This document shows positions 8,103-15,533 of a DNA stretch of 64,000 nt, in pieces (the stretch's first letter is position 1; each line of letters starts with the position of its first letter). The position numbers and the translations under genes are program-made. This DNA comes from an uncultured Bacillota bacterium (GTDB lineage: Bacteria; Bacillota; Clostridia; Christensenellales; UBA1242), in assembly GCA_946495675.1 (NCBI GenBank), contig CAMMDQ010000001.1, positions 82,225 to 146,224 of the forward strand, in the 5' to 3' direction. A model generated the notes under the pieces. The model made no database searches. It worked only from the letters and a program-made list of their open reading frames with translations, and was not told where the DNA came from.

Positions 8103-8230
8103 AACCATTAAGAGTGTGCGAGGGACAGCCCCGACGACCACACAGCAACCTAGCGTTTTGCAAAGGTGCTAAAGGCTGAAGCGATGGGAATATATTGAAA
8201 AGTTTGCCATCGCAGATGCGATGGTTTTTT
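8103..8230 (+). promoter_or_regulatory. SAM-I (S-box) riboswitch with intrinsic terminator
   Basis: S-box core elements are in order: AAGAG, GAGGGAC, GCCCC, GACGA, GCAACC and GGTGCTAA. The GTGTG/CACAC stem matches P2. The expression platform is easy to see: GCGATGG (8181-8187) can pair with CCATCGC (8207-8213) as antiterminator, or CCATCGC can pair with GCGATGG (8218-8224) plus T6 as terminator. Part of the first strand would also be the 3' side of P1 (pairing AACCAT near 8103), so SAM binding should favour termination. This gives feedback repression of metK, which makes SAM. Confidence 0.92.
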
Positions 8231-8247
8231 ATTTAAGGAGAATGATA

Positions 8248-9327
8248 ATGAAAATTTTGACAAGTGAAAGCGTAAACATTGGACATCCTGACAAAACATG
8301 TGATTTGATTGCAGATGCTTTTTTAGACGAGGCGTTAAGCCAAGATAAAAACAGTCAAATGGCTGTTGAATGCGCAATAAAAAATGACAAACTTTTTGTT
8401 TATGGGGAGGCAACAACTAAGGCAAAAATTGATTACGAAAAAATTGCAAAAAATATTTTGAAACAAATTGGTTACAAGACTGATTTCAAAGTTCTCTGTG
8501 AACTAAGCCAGCAAAGTAGCGAAATAAATAATGCTGTGGTTGGCAAGAAGTTAAAGGCAAACGATCAAGGAATTGTTTTTGGCTATGCCACCAACGAAAC
8601 CGAAGAGTTTATGCCTTTGCCAATCGTCATTGCACATAAATTGATGCAAGAATATGAGCAGTTTAGACAGACCCATTCAGACTTTTTTGCTGATGCAAAA
8701 AGTCAAGTTTCGGTTGGATATGAAAAGGGCAAACCTTGCCAGATAGTTGAAGTTGTTGTAAGTGTTTCTCATAACAAAAAACTGACCCTTACCTATCTTA
8801 GAAAGATCATCAAACAGCAGGTAGTTGATAAGGTGTTGTCTGCCTACAAAGATCTTGCACAGCATACCAAATTTCTGATCAATCCGGCTGGAAAGTTTAG
8901 TATCTGGGGTTCATTTGCCGATAGTGGTTGCGTAGGAAGAAAAATTGTCGTTGACAGTTATGGTGGAGCGGCTCGAGTTGGTGGCGGCTGCTATAGCTCT
9001 AAAAATGCAACCAAGATTGACAGATCAGGAGCTTACTATGCTAGATTCGTGGCAAAGAATATTGTTGCTCATAAATTTGCTGACAGATGTGAAATCCAAA
9101 CAAGTTATGCCATAGGCAAAGAAAAACCTGTCAGTATTATGATTGAATGTTTTGGCACAAATCATATTTCAATGAATGAAATCTATAGCTTTGTTGAAAA
9201 GAATTTTGATTTTTCAGTGCAAAACATGATTGATGAGCTTGATCTTTTAAAACCGATTTATAAATCTACAGCATGCTATGGCCATTTTGGACGAGAGGAA
9301 TTTTCATGGGAAAAAATTAAAAATTAG
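8248..9327 (+). CDS. metK: S-adenosylmethionine synthetase (divergent)
   Basis: 359 aa. MetK makes SAM from methionine and ATP in the cytoplasm. Motifs: SESVNIGHPDKTCD at the N-terminus, DQGIVFGYATNET, ADAKSQV, GRKIVVDSYGG, and the C-terminal TACYGHFGREEFSWE. The start is ATG 8248, seven bases behind AAGGAG; the ATG at 8242 is too close. It is about 25-35 residues shorter than typical MetK, with losses in the central loops, and the usual GGGAFSGKD loop reads GGGCYSSKN. The adjacent K and DR residues (TKIDRSGAY) are kept. Control by the S-box directly upstream supports the assignment. Confidence 0.93.
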   Translation: MKILTSESVNIGHPDKTCDLIADAFLDEALSQDKNSQMAVECAIKNDKLFVYGEATTKAKIDYEKIAKNILKQIGYKTDFKVLCELSQQSSEINNAVVGKKLKANDQGIVFGYATNETEEFMPLPIVIAHKLMQEYEQFRQTHSDFFADAKSQVSVGYEKGKPCQIVEVVVSVSHNKKLTLTYLRKIIKQQVVDKVLSAYKDLAQHTKFLINPAGKFSIWGSFADSGCVGRKIVVDSYGGAARVGGGCYSSKNATKIDRSGAYYARFVAKNIVAHKFADRCEIQTSYAIGKEKPVSIMIECFGTNHISMNEIYSFVEKNFDFSVQNMIDELDLLKPIYKSTACYGHFGREEFSWEKIKN

Positions 9328-9355
9328 GCATTTTTGACATTTTTTTCAAAAAATA

Positions 9356-9384
9356 TTGTGAAATTTTCTATTATTTGATATAAT
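9356..9384 (+). promoter_or_regulatory. Promoter giving a leaderless mtaB mRNA
   Basis: TTGTGA at 9356-9361, 17-base spacer, TATAAT at 9379-9384. The ATG at 9391 begins only six bases after the -10 box, so transcription should start at or next to the start codon. No Shine-Dalgarno site is present. Confidence 0.75.
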
Positions 9385-9390
9385 TGCGCT

Positions 9391-10662
9391 ATGAAAATTT
9401 CAGTTTTAACTCTTGGATGCAAAGTGAATAAATATGAAAGCGATGCTATTATAGGTAGTCTTGAAAAAATGGACTATCAAGTTTTCGATGGTCTTGAAAA
9501 GGCTGATGTTTATATCATCAATACCTGCGCTGTGACTGGGGAAGCTGAAAAGAAATCAAGGCAAGTTATTGCAAAATGCAGAAAGCTCAATGCAAATGCA
9601 AAAATTCTTGTTTGTGGTTGTGCAAGTCAAAACAACAAGTTGCAATTTGAAGAAAAAGGTGTTGATTTTGTTGGTGGAGTGGCAAGAAAAAATTTCATTC
9701 CAAGTTATGTTTCCATGATTGAGCGAGGGGAGAGCTTGCAAACAGATGCATTTAAAGCAGGCTTGCCGCTTGTATTTGAAGAGGGCGAAAACGCAAAGCA
9801 AACACGCACCAGAGCATATATAAAAATCCAAGATGGGTGCAATAATTTTTGCTCTTACTGCATTATTCCTTATTTGCGTGGGAGAAGCAGATCAAGAGAT
9901 GTTGAATCCATTTTACAAGAAGCAAAAGCTTTGCCTAGTTTTGTCAAAGAAATTGTTTTGACAGGCATCAATGTCACAGACTTTAAAGTTGAGGGCAAAA
10001 GCGGGCTTTTGAAACTTTTGCAGCAGCTTGACAGTCTTGGCAAAAGGCTGCGTCTTTCATCACTTGAAGAGACCCTCGTTGATGAAGAATTTGTGAAAAA
10101 TTTGGCTGAGCTTGAAAACTTTTGTCCCTTTTTCCATCTTTCTCTGCAAAGCGGAAGCGAGCAGGTTCTTAAGAGTATGAATAGAAAATATACTCCAGAA
10201 GAATTTAAAAAATCTGTTAATATTATAAGAAAATACTTTAAAAATGCAGGAATAACAACTGATGTTATTGTTGGATTTCCAACAGAGACAGATGAACTTT
10301 TTGATGAAAGCTATAATTTTATTAAGGATGTTGGTTTTTCTGGTTTACATATTTTTCAATACTCTAAAAGACCGGGAACTGCGGCTGCGAGATTGAATGA
10401 TTTGCCGTCTTCAGTAAAAAAAGAAAGGGCTAAAAAATTGGAGGAGCTTGATAAAGTTTTGAGGCAAAGATTTATCAGTCAAAATGAAAAGGTCTCTGTT
10501 TTGGTGGAAGAAAAAGAAGGAGAGTTTTATGTCGGCTACAGCAAAAATTATATAAAGTGCCATATCAAAAGCGACAAAGATATTGTTGGACAAGTTGTTT
10601 TGGCAAGGATTGTTAAACCTTATTTGGAAGGCGCTGAAGCTGAAATTTTAAAAAATAAATAA
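9391..10662 (+). CDS. mtaB: tRNA t6A37 methylthiotransferase MtaB
   Basis: 423 aa. MtaB is a radical-SAM enzyme that converts t6A to ms2t6A at position 37 of ANN-decoding tRNAs. Domains: N-terminal UPF0004 part (LTLGCKVNKYESD, INTCAVTGEAE) with its iron-sulfur cysteines; a radical-SAM core with CNNFCSYC at about residues 150-157 (DGCNNFCSYCIIPYLRGR); then a C-terminal TRAM-like region. LGCKVN identifies MtaB rather than MiaB or RimO. The start codon is unusually close to the -10 box (see promoter). No partner genes are in the transcript. Confidence 0.95.
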   Translation: MKISVLTLGCKVNKYESDAIIGSLEKMDYQVFDGLEKADVYIINTCAVTGEAEKKSRQVIAKCRKLNANAKILVCGCASQNNKLQFEEKGVDFVGGVARKNFIPSYVSMIERGESLQTDAFKAGLPLVFEEGENAKQTRTRAYIKIQDGCNNFCSYCIIPYLRGRSRSRDVESILQEAKALPSFVKEIVLTGINVTDFKVEGKSGLLKLLQQLDSLGKRLRLSSLEETLVDEEFVKNLAELENFCPFFHLSLQSGSEQVLKSMNRKYTPEEFKKSVNIIRKYFKNAGITTDVIVGFPTETDELFDESYNFIKDVGFSGLHIFQYSKRPGTAAARLNDLPSSVKKERAKKLEELDKVLRQRFISQNEKVSVLVEEKEGEFYVGYSKNYIKCHIKSDKDIVGQVVLARIVKPYLEGAEAEILKNK

Positions 10663-10683
10663 TTTTTTTATTTCAAAAAATTC

Positions 10684-10712
10684 TTGACTTTTACACTTTT
10701 AAACAATATAAT
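10684..10712 (+). promoter_or_regulatory. Promoter of rpsU-rplS
   Basis: TTGACT at 10684-10689, 17-base spacer, TATAAT at 10707-10712. Start predicted near 10719, leaving a leader of about 30 bases. Confidence 0.87.
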
Positions 10713-10748
10713 ATAAAAGAACTTTAAAATTAGAAGGTGGTGAGAAGA

Positions 10749-10931
10749 TTGACAACTGTTAAAGTAGGCGAAAACGAAACTCTTGAAAGCGCTCTTAAAA
10801 GATTTAAGAGAAAATGCCAAAAAGATGGAATCATTGGCGATATCAGAAGAAAAGAAGCCTATGACAAGCCAAGCGTTGCAAAAAAGAAAAAACGCGAAGC
10901 TGCTCGCAAAAGAGCAAGAAAAAGAGGCTAA
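10749..10931 (+). CDS. rpsU: 30S ribosomal protein S21
   Basis: 60 aa. S21 binds the 30S platform near the 3' end of 16S rRNA and helps initiation. The sequence [20 protein letters not shown] and the Arg/Lys-rich tail are diagnostic. I chose TTG 10749, which gives the usual TTVKVGENE start and lies eight bases behind AAGGTGG (10734-10740); the GTG codons at 10737 and 10740 fall inside that site. It is followed 50 bases later by rplS in the same transcript, an unusual pairing since rplS normally follows trmD. Confidence 0.94.
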   Translation: MTTVKVGENETLESALKRFKRKCQKDGIIGDIRRKEAYDKPSVAKKKKREAARKRARKRG

Positions 10932-10981
10932 GTCTTTAAACCATTAATTATATTGATTGAAAATCTTAAAAGGAGAAAATT

Positions 10982-11332
10982 ATGTCAAACATTATCGACC
11001 AAATCGAAAAAGAAAACATGAAAGAAAATGTTGCACAGTTTAACATTGGCGATACAGTTAAGGTTGGCGTGAAGATTAAAGAAGGCGATAAAGAAAGAAT
11101 TCAAGGCTATGAAGGCGTTGTTATTGCAAGAAAAAATGGCGGGATCAGAGAAACTTTCACAGTAAGAAAAATCTCTAATGGCGTTGGCGTTGAAAGAACT
11201 TTCCCTCTTCACTCTCCACTTGTTGCAAGTGTTGAAGTTGTAAGAAAGGGTCAACCAAGAAGAGCAAAACTTTATTATGTTCGTTCTCTTACTGGAAAGG
11301 CTGCAAAAATCAAATCAGCTGACAACAGATAA
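10982..11332 (+). CDS. rplS: 50S ribosomal protein L19
   Basis: 116 aa with AAAGGAG upstream. L19 lies at the 30S-50S interface. Family features are clear: [49 protein letters not shown] and the C-terminal [17 protein letters not shown]. In most Firmicutes rplS is part of the rpsP-rimM-trmD-rplS operon; here it stands behind rpsU and is closed by a strong terminator. Confidence 0.97.
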   Translation: MSNIIDQIEKENMKENVAQFNIGDTVKVGVKIKEGDKERIQGYEGVVIARKNGGIRETFTVRKISNGVGVERTFPLHSPLVASVEVVRKGQPRRAKLYYVRSLTGKAAKIKSADNR

Positions 11333-11333
11333 G

Positions 11334-11361
11334 AAAATCACAACAATGGTTGTGATTTTTT
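11334..11361 (+). terminator. Intrinsic terminator of rpsU-rplS
   Basis: AATCACAAC, loop AATG, GTTGTGATT, then T6. The stem is nine perfect pairs. Confidence 0.92.
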
Positions 11362-11413
11362 GTTTAATTTGGCAATATTAAAGATTTTATTTTTAGCAAA
11401 TAACGATTGCATT

Positions 11414-11462
11414 TTGGCAAAACTAAAATTTGTTTTGTTTTGCCAAATTTTTGTGTTAATAT
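11414..11462 (+). promoter_or_regulatory. alkD promoter embedded in a hairpin, leaderless start
   Basis: TTGTTT at 11435-11440, 16-base spacer, and TAATAT at 11457-11462 preceded by TGT (extended -10). ATG 11469 follows six bases after the -10, without a ribosome binding site. The -35 region lies in the 3' arm of a hairpin (TTTGGCAAAAC 11414-11424 with GTTTTGCCAAA 11437-11447, then T-run), which may be a second terminator. Confidence 0.55.
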
Positions 11463-11468
11463 GAAAAC

Positions 11469-12149
11469 ATGAACATATGCAAACTTTATGACGAATTTTA
11501 TTTAGAAAAATCTGATGAAAGAAAAGCGGCTTTTGATCAAAAACTTATCAGCACAAAATTCAAGATAAAAGGTGTGAAAACTTCTGACATTGAAATTTTT
11601 GTAAAATTTCTTTTTAAAGAAAAGGTTGATTTAAATCTTTTGCCAATGACTTGTTATGAAGATGTTTTGATAAAAGGTTTTTTGATTGCAAAACAAAAGG
11701 ATAGTCAGCTGAAGAAAAAAGAACTTGAAAAACTTTTGCCTTTTATTGATAACTGGGGCAGTTGCGACATGATTTGCAGTCGGCTTAAAAAAATGGACGG
11801 TGAAGAAAAATTTTTTCAAGAACTTCTCTACAGCAGCAATCCATTCTATAAAAGGTTTGGTATAGTCTGGCTTAAAAATTTTGTTTTAAAAAATGATGTG
11901 CAAAAAGCTTTAACAAAAATTTTGAAAATAAGCGATGAAAATTACTATGTAAAAATGGCACAAGCTTGGGCAGTTGCAGATGGTTTTGTTTTTGATTTTG
12001 AAAAAACTTTTGATATTTTAAAAACTTGCAAAGACGATTTTGTTGTAAGAAAATCTATATCAAAAGCGAATGATTCTTTCAGAATAACAAAAGCAAATAA
12101 AAATATATTAAAATATTACTTAAAGGTGTGGAAGGAGAAAAAATGTTAG
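11469..12149 (+). CDS. DNA alkylation repair protein, AlkD-like
   Basis: 226 aa. AlkD-type glycosylases are built of HEAT-like helical repeats and remove positively charged alkylated bases such as N3-methyladenine. The pattern LLPFIDNWGSCDMICSRLKK and YKRFGIVWLKNFVL matches the family, including the conserved Asn-Trp in the repeat core and the W/D pair before the helix. The protein is all-helical and slightly shorter than full AlkD. Its last bases overlap the start of yifB, so the two are co-transcribed. Family call likely; exact lesion unknown. Confidence 0.78.
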   Translation: MNICKLYDEFYLEKSDERKAAFDQKLISTKFKIKGVKTSDIEIFVKFLFKEKVDLNLLPMTCYEDVLIKGFLIAKQKDSQLKKKELEKLLPFIDNWGSCDMICSRLKKMDGEEKFFQELLYSSNPFYKRFGIVWLKNFVLKNDVQKALTKILKISDENYYVKMAQAWAVADGFVFDFEKTFDILKTCKDDFVVRKSISKANDSFRITKANKNILKYYLKVWKEKKC

Positions 12150-13672
12150 CAAAGGTTGTAAGTTTTGGTCTTAAAGGCGTTGATGGATACAAGATTGACA
12201 TTGAAACTGATGTCTCAAATGGATTGCCGCATTTTGAAATTGTTGGCTTAGCAGACGCTGCAATCAAAGAATCCAAGGAAAGAGTGCGTTCTGCAATAAA
12301 AAACAACGCTTTTGAATATCCAACAAAAAGAATTACTGTTAATCTTGCACCTGCTGACATGAAAAAAGAAGGTGCAGTTTATGATCTTGGCATTGCTGTT
12401 GCTATCTTGTCTTGCAATGAAGAAAATGGCATCAAAAATGAAAAAGATTTTGCTTATCTTGGAGAGCTATCCTTTGATGGAACTGTCAAAAAAATTAAAG
12501 GGGTTATGCCTCTTTTGATATCCGCACGAAATTTGGGCTTTAAAAAATTTATCATTCCAGAGCAAAATTGCCAAGAAGCAAGTTTTATAAGTGGAATAGA
12601 GGTTTATGGGGTAAAAAGTTTGACCCAAACGGTCAAGTTTTTGCGTGGCGAGGAAGAGATTTCTCCCGTCCAGCCATGTAGATTTGAAGATATAACTTCA
12701 AAACAAAATTATCAACTTGATTTCTCGCATGTTAAAGGGCAAAGAATGGCTAAGCGTGCACTTGAAATTGCGGCTGCCGGTGGACATAATCTTTTGATGA
12801 TTGGTCCGCCAGGAAGCGGCAAAAGCATGCTTGCAAAGTGTTTTCCGACCATTTTGCCAGACCTGACCTTTGAAGAAGCTCTTGAAGTGACCAAAATTCA
12901 TTCAATTGCCGGAGAGCTTGACCTAAAACAAGGAATTGTTTGCACAAGACCATTTCGAAGTCCGCACCATACGGCAAGCACCGTGAGCTTAACGGGTGGC
13001 GGAAGCAATTCAAAGCCTGGCGAAATTTCGCTTGCTCACAATGGAGTGCTTTTTCTTGATGAATTTCCAGAATATTCAAGAAGCACCATTGAAACACTCC
13101 GCCAGCCGCTTGAGGATGGGGTGATAACCGTTGCTCGCTCAAATGCAACAATCACTTATCCTGCAAACTTTACCCTTATTGCTTCTATGAATCCATGTCC
13201 TTGTGGCAACTATGGGTCAAAGGATAGGGAGTGCAAATGCTCTCCAGCTCAGATAACAAAATATCTTTCAAAACTTTCAGGGCCAATTATGGATCGAATT
13301 GACATCCACATTGAAGTTGAGAATGTGACATATGATCAACTCAAAAGTCAGGTTGAAGAAGAAAGTTCAAGCGTGATAAAAGCAAGAGTTGACAGGGCAA
13401 GAGCAATTCAGCTTGAAAGATTTAAAAATGACAAAATTTTTTCTAACTCCAAAATGACTGCTATGCAAACAAAAAAATACTGCAATCTTGACAGCGAAGG
13501 TGAAATGCTTTTAAAAAATGCATTTGAGAGGCTGAAACTTTCTGCTCGAGCACATGACAGACTTTTGCGTGTTGCAAGGACAATTGCAGACCTTGAAGGA
13601 GAGCAAAATATTTTGGCAAGACATATTGCTGAAGCCATCAGTTATCGCTCACTTGATCGAAAATATTTTTAA
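12143..13672 (+). CDS. YifB/ComM-type Mg-chelatase-like AAA ATPase
   Basis: 509 aa from ATG 12143 (GAAGGAG eight bases upstream). N-terminal ChlI-like domain with NGLPHFEIVGLADAAIKES (about 28-46); AAA core with Walker A GPPGSGKS and Walker B VLFLDEFPEY; NPCPCG and CKCSPAQI cysteine motifs; and a C-terminal Mg-chelatase domain ending SYRSLDRKYF. Homologue ComM is a branch-migration helicase that extends recombination during natural transformation. dprA follows downstream and comEC is elsewhere in this window, so a link to DNA uptake or recombination is reasonable. Confidence 0.93.
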   Translation: MLAKVVSFGLKGVDGYKIDIETDVSNGLPHFEIVGLADAAIKESKERVRSAIKNNAFEYPTKRITVNLAPADMKKEGAVYDLGIAVAILSCNEENGIKNEKDFAYLGELSFDGTVKKIKGVMPLLISARNLGFKKFIIPEQNCQEASFISGIEVYGVKSLTQTVKFLRGEEEISPVQPCRFEDITSKQNYQLDFSHVKGQRMAKRALEIAAAGGHNLLMIGPPGSGKSMLAKCFPTILPDLTFEEALEVTKIHSIAGELDLKQGIVCTRPFRSPHHTASTVSLTGGGSNSKPGEISLAHNGVLFLDEFPEYSRSTIETLRQPLEDGVITVARSNATITYPANFTLIASMNPCPCGNYGSKDRECKCSPAQITKYLSKLSGPIMDRIDIHIEVENVTYDQLKSQVEEESSSVIKARVDRARAIQLERFKNDKIFSNSKMTAMQTKKYCNLDSEGEMLLKNAFERLKLSARAHDRLLRVARTIADLEGEQNILARHIAEAISYRSLDRKYF

Positions 13673-13684
13673 ACAGCAAAACAG

Positions 13685-13725
13685 AGCCTTTATGCACAAT
13701 AAAAATTAGCATTGAGGCTTTTTTT
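13685..13725 (+). terminator. Intrinsic terminator after yifB
   Basis: AGCCT (13685-13689) pairs with AGGCT (13715-13719), with an inner ATGC/GCAT stem, followed by T7. Confidence 0.7.
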
Positions 13726-13799
13726 ACGACATAATATTGACTTTTGTCCACAATTTGCAAAAAAATCGAAAAAGATTTGCATTATTTTCAAAAACCCCC

Positions 13800-13826
13800 T
13801 TGACAAATTGCGGGGGGGGGTATAAT
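13800..13826 (+). promoter_or_regulatory. Promoter with a G9 tract in the spacer (probable phase variation)
   Basis: TTGACA at 13800-13805 and TATAAT at 13821-13826 are perfect boxes, but the spacer is only 15 bases and ends in nine consecutive G (13812-13820). Slipped-strand changes in the G tract would alter the spacing; gain of two G gives the optimal 17. A CCCCC run (13795-13799) directly upstream could pair with the G tract. Confidence 0.75.
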
Positions 13827-13875
13827 GAAAATATCATTGATTGAAATGGAAAAATTATCCACAGGAGGAGAGAAT

Positions 13876-15144
13876 ATGGAATATGAAGTTGTAAAAAAAT
13901 TGGGAAGGTATTACTATCAAGACCAAGAAGGCCGACTTTACGGCAGCAAAGAAGGCAAAGGTTTCGTTGAAGCGGAACCCTTCAGCGAAGGCTTGGCGCT
14001 TGTCCAAAAAGAAGATGGCAAATTTTATTATATTGATAAAACAGGCAAAGAGATAGCCGGTCCATACAGGCAAGCATTTGGCTTTAGCGACGGCTTAGCG
14101 CTTGTACAAAAAGAAGGTGAAGAATTGTATTATGTTGACAAAACATTTAAAAAAATATTGGGACCATACGAAGGAGCATCTAGATTTTTTGAAGATGGGT
14201 TGGTTTGTATTGAGCAAAAAAATGAATTGTGGTATTATATTGATAAAACAGGCAAACAGATAGCCGGTCCATACAAGCGTGCATTTTGTTTTAGCGACGG
14301 CTTGGCGCTTGTCCAAAAAGAAGATGACAAATTTTATTATATTGACAAAACATTTAAGGAAAGATTGGGACCATACGAAGGAGGATCTAGCTTCAAAGAT
14401 GGCTTGGCTCGTATTGAGCAAAAAAATGAATTGCGGTATTATATTGATAAAACAGGCAAACAGATAGCCGGTCCATACAAGCATGCATTTGGCTTTAGCG
14501 ACGGCTTGGCGCTTGTCCAAAAAGAAGATGACAAATTTTATTATATTGACAAAACATTTAAGGAAAGATTGGGACCTTTCAAAGCTGCATCCGAGTTCAG
14601 TGACGGCTTGGCACTTGTCAGGAAAAAAGCTGACAAATGCTATTGTATTGATCAAACGGGCAAAGAGATAGCGGGTCCTTTCAAAGGCATTATTGAGCCT
14701 CTCAGCGACGGCTTAACGCTTGTCAGAGACAAATATGGTAGAAAGTATCACATTGACAAAACATTTAAATGCGTTGATGCTGAAAAGGCATTAGAGTATG
14801 TGGCTGAAAACCCAAAATTTGTTACTGAAATTTCTGATGAGTTTTATGCAGACAAAAATTTTGTTGCTCGTTTGAAGGAAGCTGTGAAAGAAGGGCTAAA
14901 GAGAGTTTTGGAATTATTTATCCAAAACTGCGCCTGCACACCAGAAGAACAAAAACAAGTTAAAGATTTGGTTAAAGCAATTGGAGACCATGTAAAGAAC
15001 AAAGAAGAAGAGGTCGCTTTGCAAAAAGAAGAGATTGAAGAAAATCTAGCAAGAGGCAGGCAAGCACTTGCGCCTTTAGAAAAAGGTAAAAAAGAAATAA
15101 TGATGGAAATTGGCAAAATGTTTGAGGAGGAAGAAAATGAATAA
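13876..15144 (+). CDS. WG-repeat protein with helical C-terminal domain
   Basis: 422 aa. The start is ATG 13876 with AGGAGG at 13863-13868; the earlier in-frame ATG at 13825 lies in the promoter. The N-terminal two thirds hold about eight 34-residue repeats of the WG type (core YYIDKTGKEIAGPY and FSDGLALVQK), alternating TGK and TFK forms. The last 110 residues or so are charged and helical, probably coiled coil. No signal peptide or membrane segment is visible, so it is probably cytoplasmic. WG repeats are thought to be binding modules; the target is unknown. The promoter suggests on/off variable expression. Confidence 0.85.
   Translation: MEYEVVKKLGRYYYQDQEGRLYGSKEGKGFVEAEPFSEGLALVQKEDGKFYYIDKTGKEIAGPYRQAFGFSDGLALVQKEGEELYYVDKTFKKILGPYEGASRFFEDGLVCIEQKNELWYYIDKTGKQIAGPYKRAFCFSDGLALVQKEDDKFYYIDKTFKERLGPYEGGSSFKDGLARIEQKNELRYYIDKTGKQIAGPYKHAFGFSDGLALVQKEDDKFYYIDKTFKERLGPFKAASEFSDGLALVRKKADKCYCIDQTGKEIAGPFKGIIEPLSDGLTLVRDKYGRKYHIDKTFKCVDAEKALEYVAENPKFVTEISDEFYADKNFVARLKEAVKEGLKRVLELFIQNCACTPEEQKQVKDLVKAIGDHVKNKEEEVALQKEEIEENLARGRQALAPLEKGKKEIMMEIGKMFEEEENE
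14017..14770 (+). repeat. Tandem DNA repeat encoding WG units, period 204 bases
   Basis: The strongest copies start at 14221 and 14425 and are almost identical over about 200 bases; each holds one TGK-type and one TFK-type 34-residue unit. Near-identity at the DNA level suggests recent duplication or conversion and a risk of copy-number change. Confidence 0.85.
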
Positions 15145-15244
15145 ACAGAAACAAGTGGACGGGCAGAAAGAAGAGTTTAAAAAACATATGCTGCACTTGA
15201 TTGACACCTACTTCGACGAGCAAGAGAAAAAAGGCAAGAAATAG
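15137..15244 (+). CDS. 35-residue charged peptide downstream of the WG-repeat gene
   Basis: Starts with ATG 15137, eight bases before the end of the WG-repeat gene, behind GAGGAGG (15124-15130), and ends at TAG 15242-15244. The peptide (MNKQKQVDGQKEEFKKHMLH...) is one charged helix ending in EKKGKK. The good ribosome binding site, overlap with the preceding gene and downstream terminator support real translation. Function unknown; possibly a partner of the helical C-terminus of the WG protein. Confidence 0.55.
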   Translation: MNKQKQVDGQKEEFKKHMLHLIDTYFDEQEKKGKK

Positions 15245-15294
15245 CTTTGCGAAAAACAGACCTATAATGAAAGGTTTAGACAAAAATTGTAGGC

Positions 15295-15327
15295 AAAAAA
15301 ATAGGAAGAAGTTTTCTTCCTATTTTT
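15295..15327 (+). terminator. Intrinsic terminator of the WG-repeat transcript
   Basis: TAGGAAG (15302-15308), seven-base loop, CTTCCTA (15316-15322), flanked by an A-run and T5, so it could work in both directions. Confidence 0.85.
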
Positions 15328-15496
15328 AGTTTGCGGCATTTTAAACAATTTTGAAAAGCTTTCAAGTTAACAATGTTAAATTTTTTGCAGTTTGAAACAG
15401 AGTCCGCTTCAAAAATTAATTTTTTTTGAACAAAATTTGAAAAAACTCTGAATTTTGGCAATTGCTTGGGTTTGAATAAAAACTTTGATTAAGATT

Positions 15497-15524
15497 TTGA
15501 TTATTGAAAAATTTGTGCTATACT
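15497..15524 (+). promoter_or_regulatory. Promoter of the dprA-topA-hslVU operon, near-leaderless
   Basis: TTGATT at 15497-15502, 16-base spacer, TATACT at 15519-15524 preceded by TGC. ATG 15534 begins nine bases after the -10 box, so the leader should be 0-3 bases. Confidence 0.75.
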
Positions 15525-15533
15525 TTAAAGGGT

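Noticed and set aside
13825..13875. Upstream start ATG 13825 for the WG-repeat protein
   Set aside because: This ATG overlaps the TATAAT box and lies before the predicted transcription start; AGGAGG supports ATG 13876.
14095..14655. Minus-strand frame of 186 codons with internal repeats
   Set aside because: Mirror of the WG-repeat gene; the repeats are inherited from the plus strand and there is no ribosome binding site.
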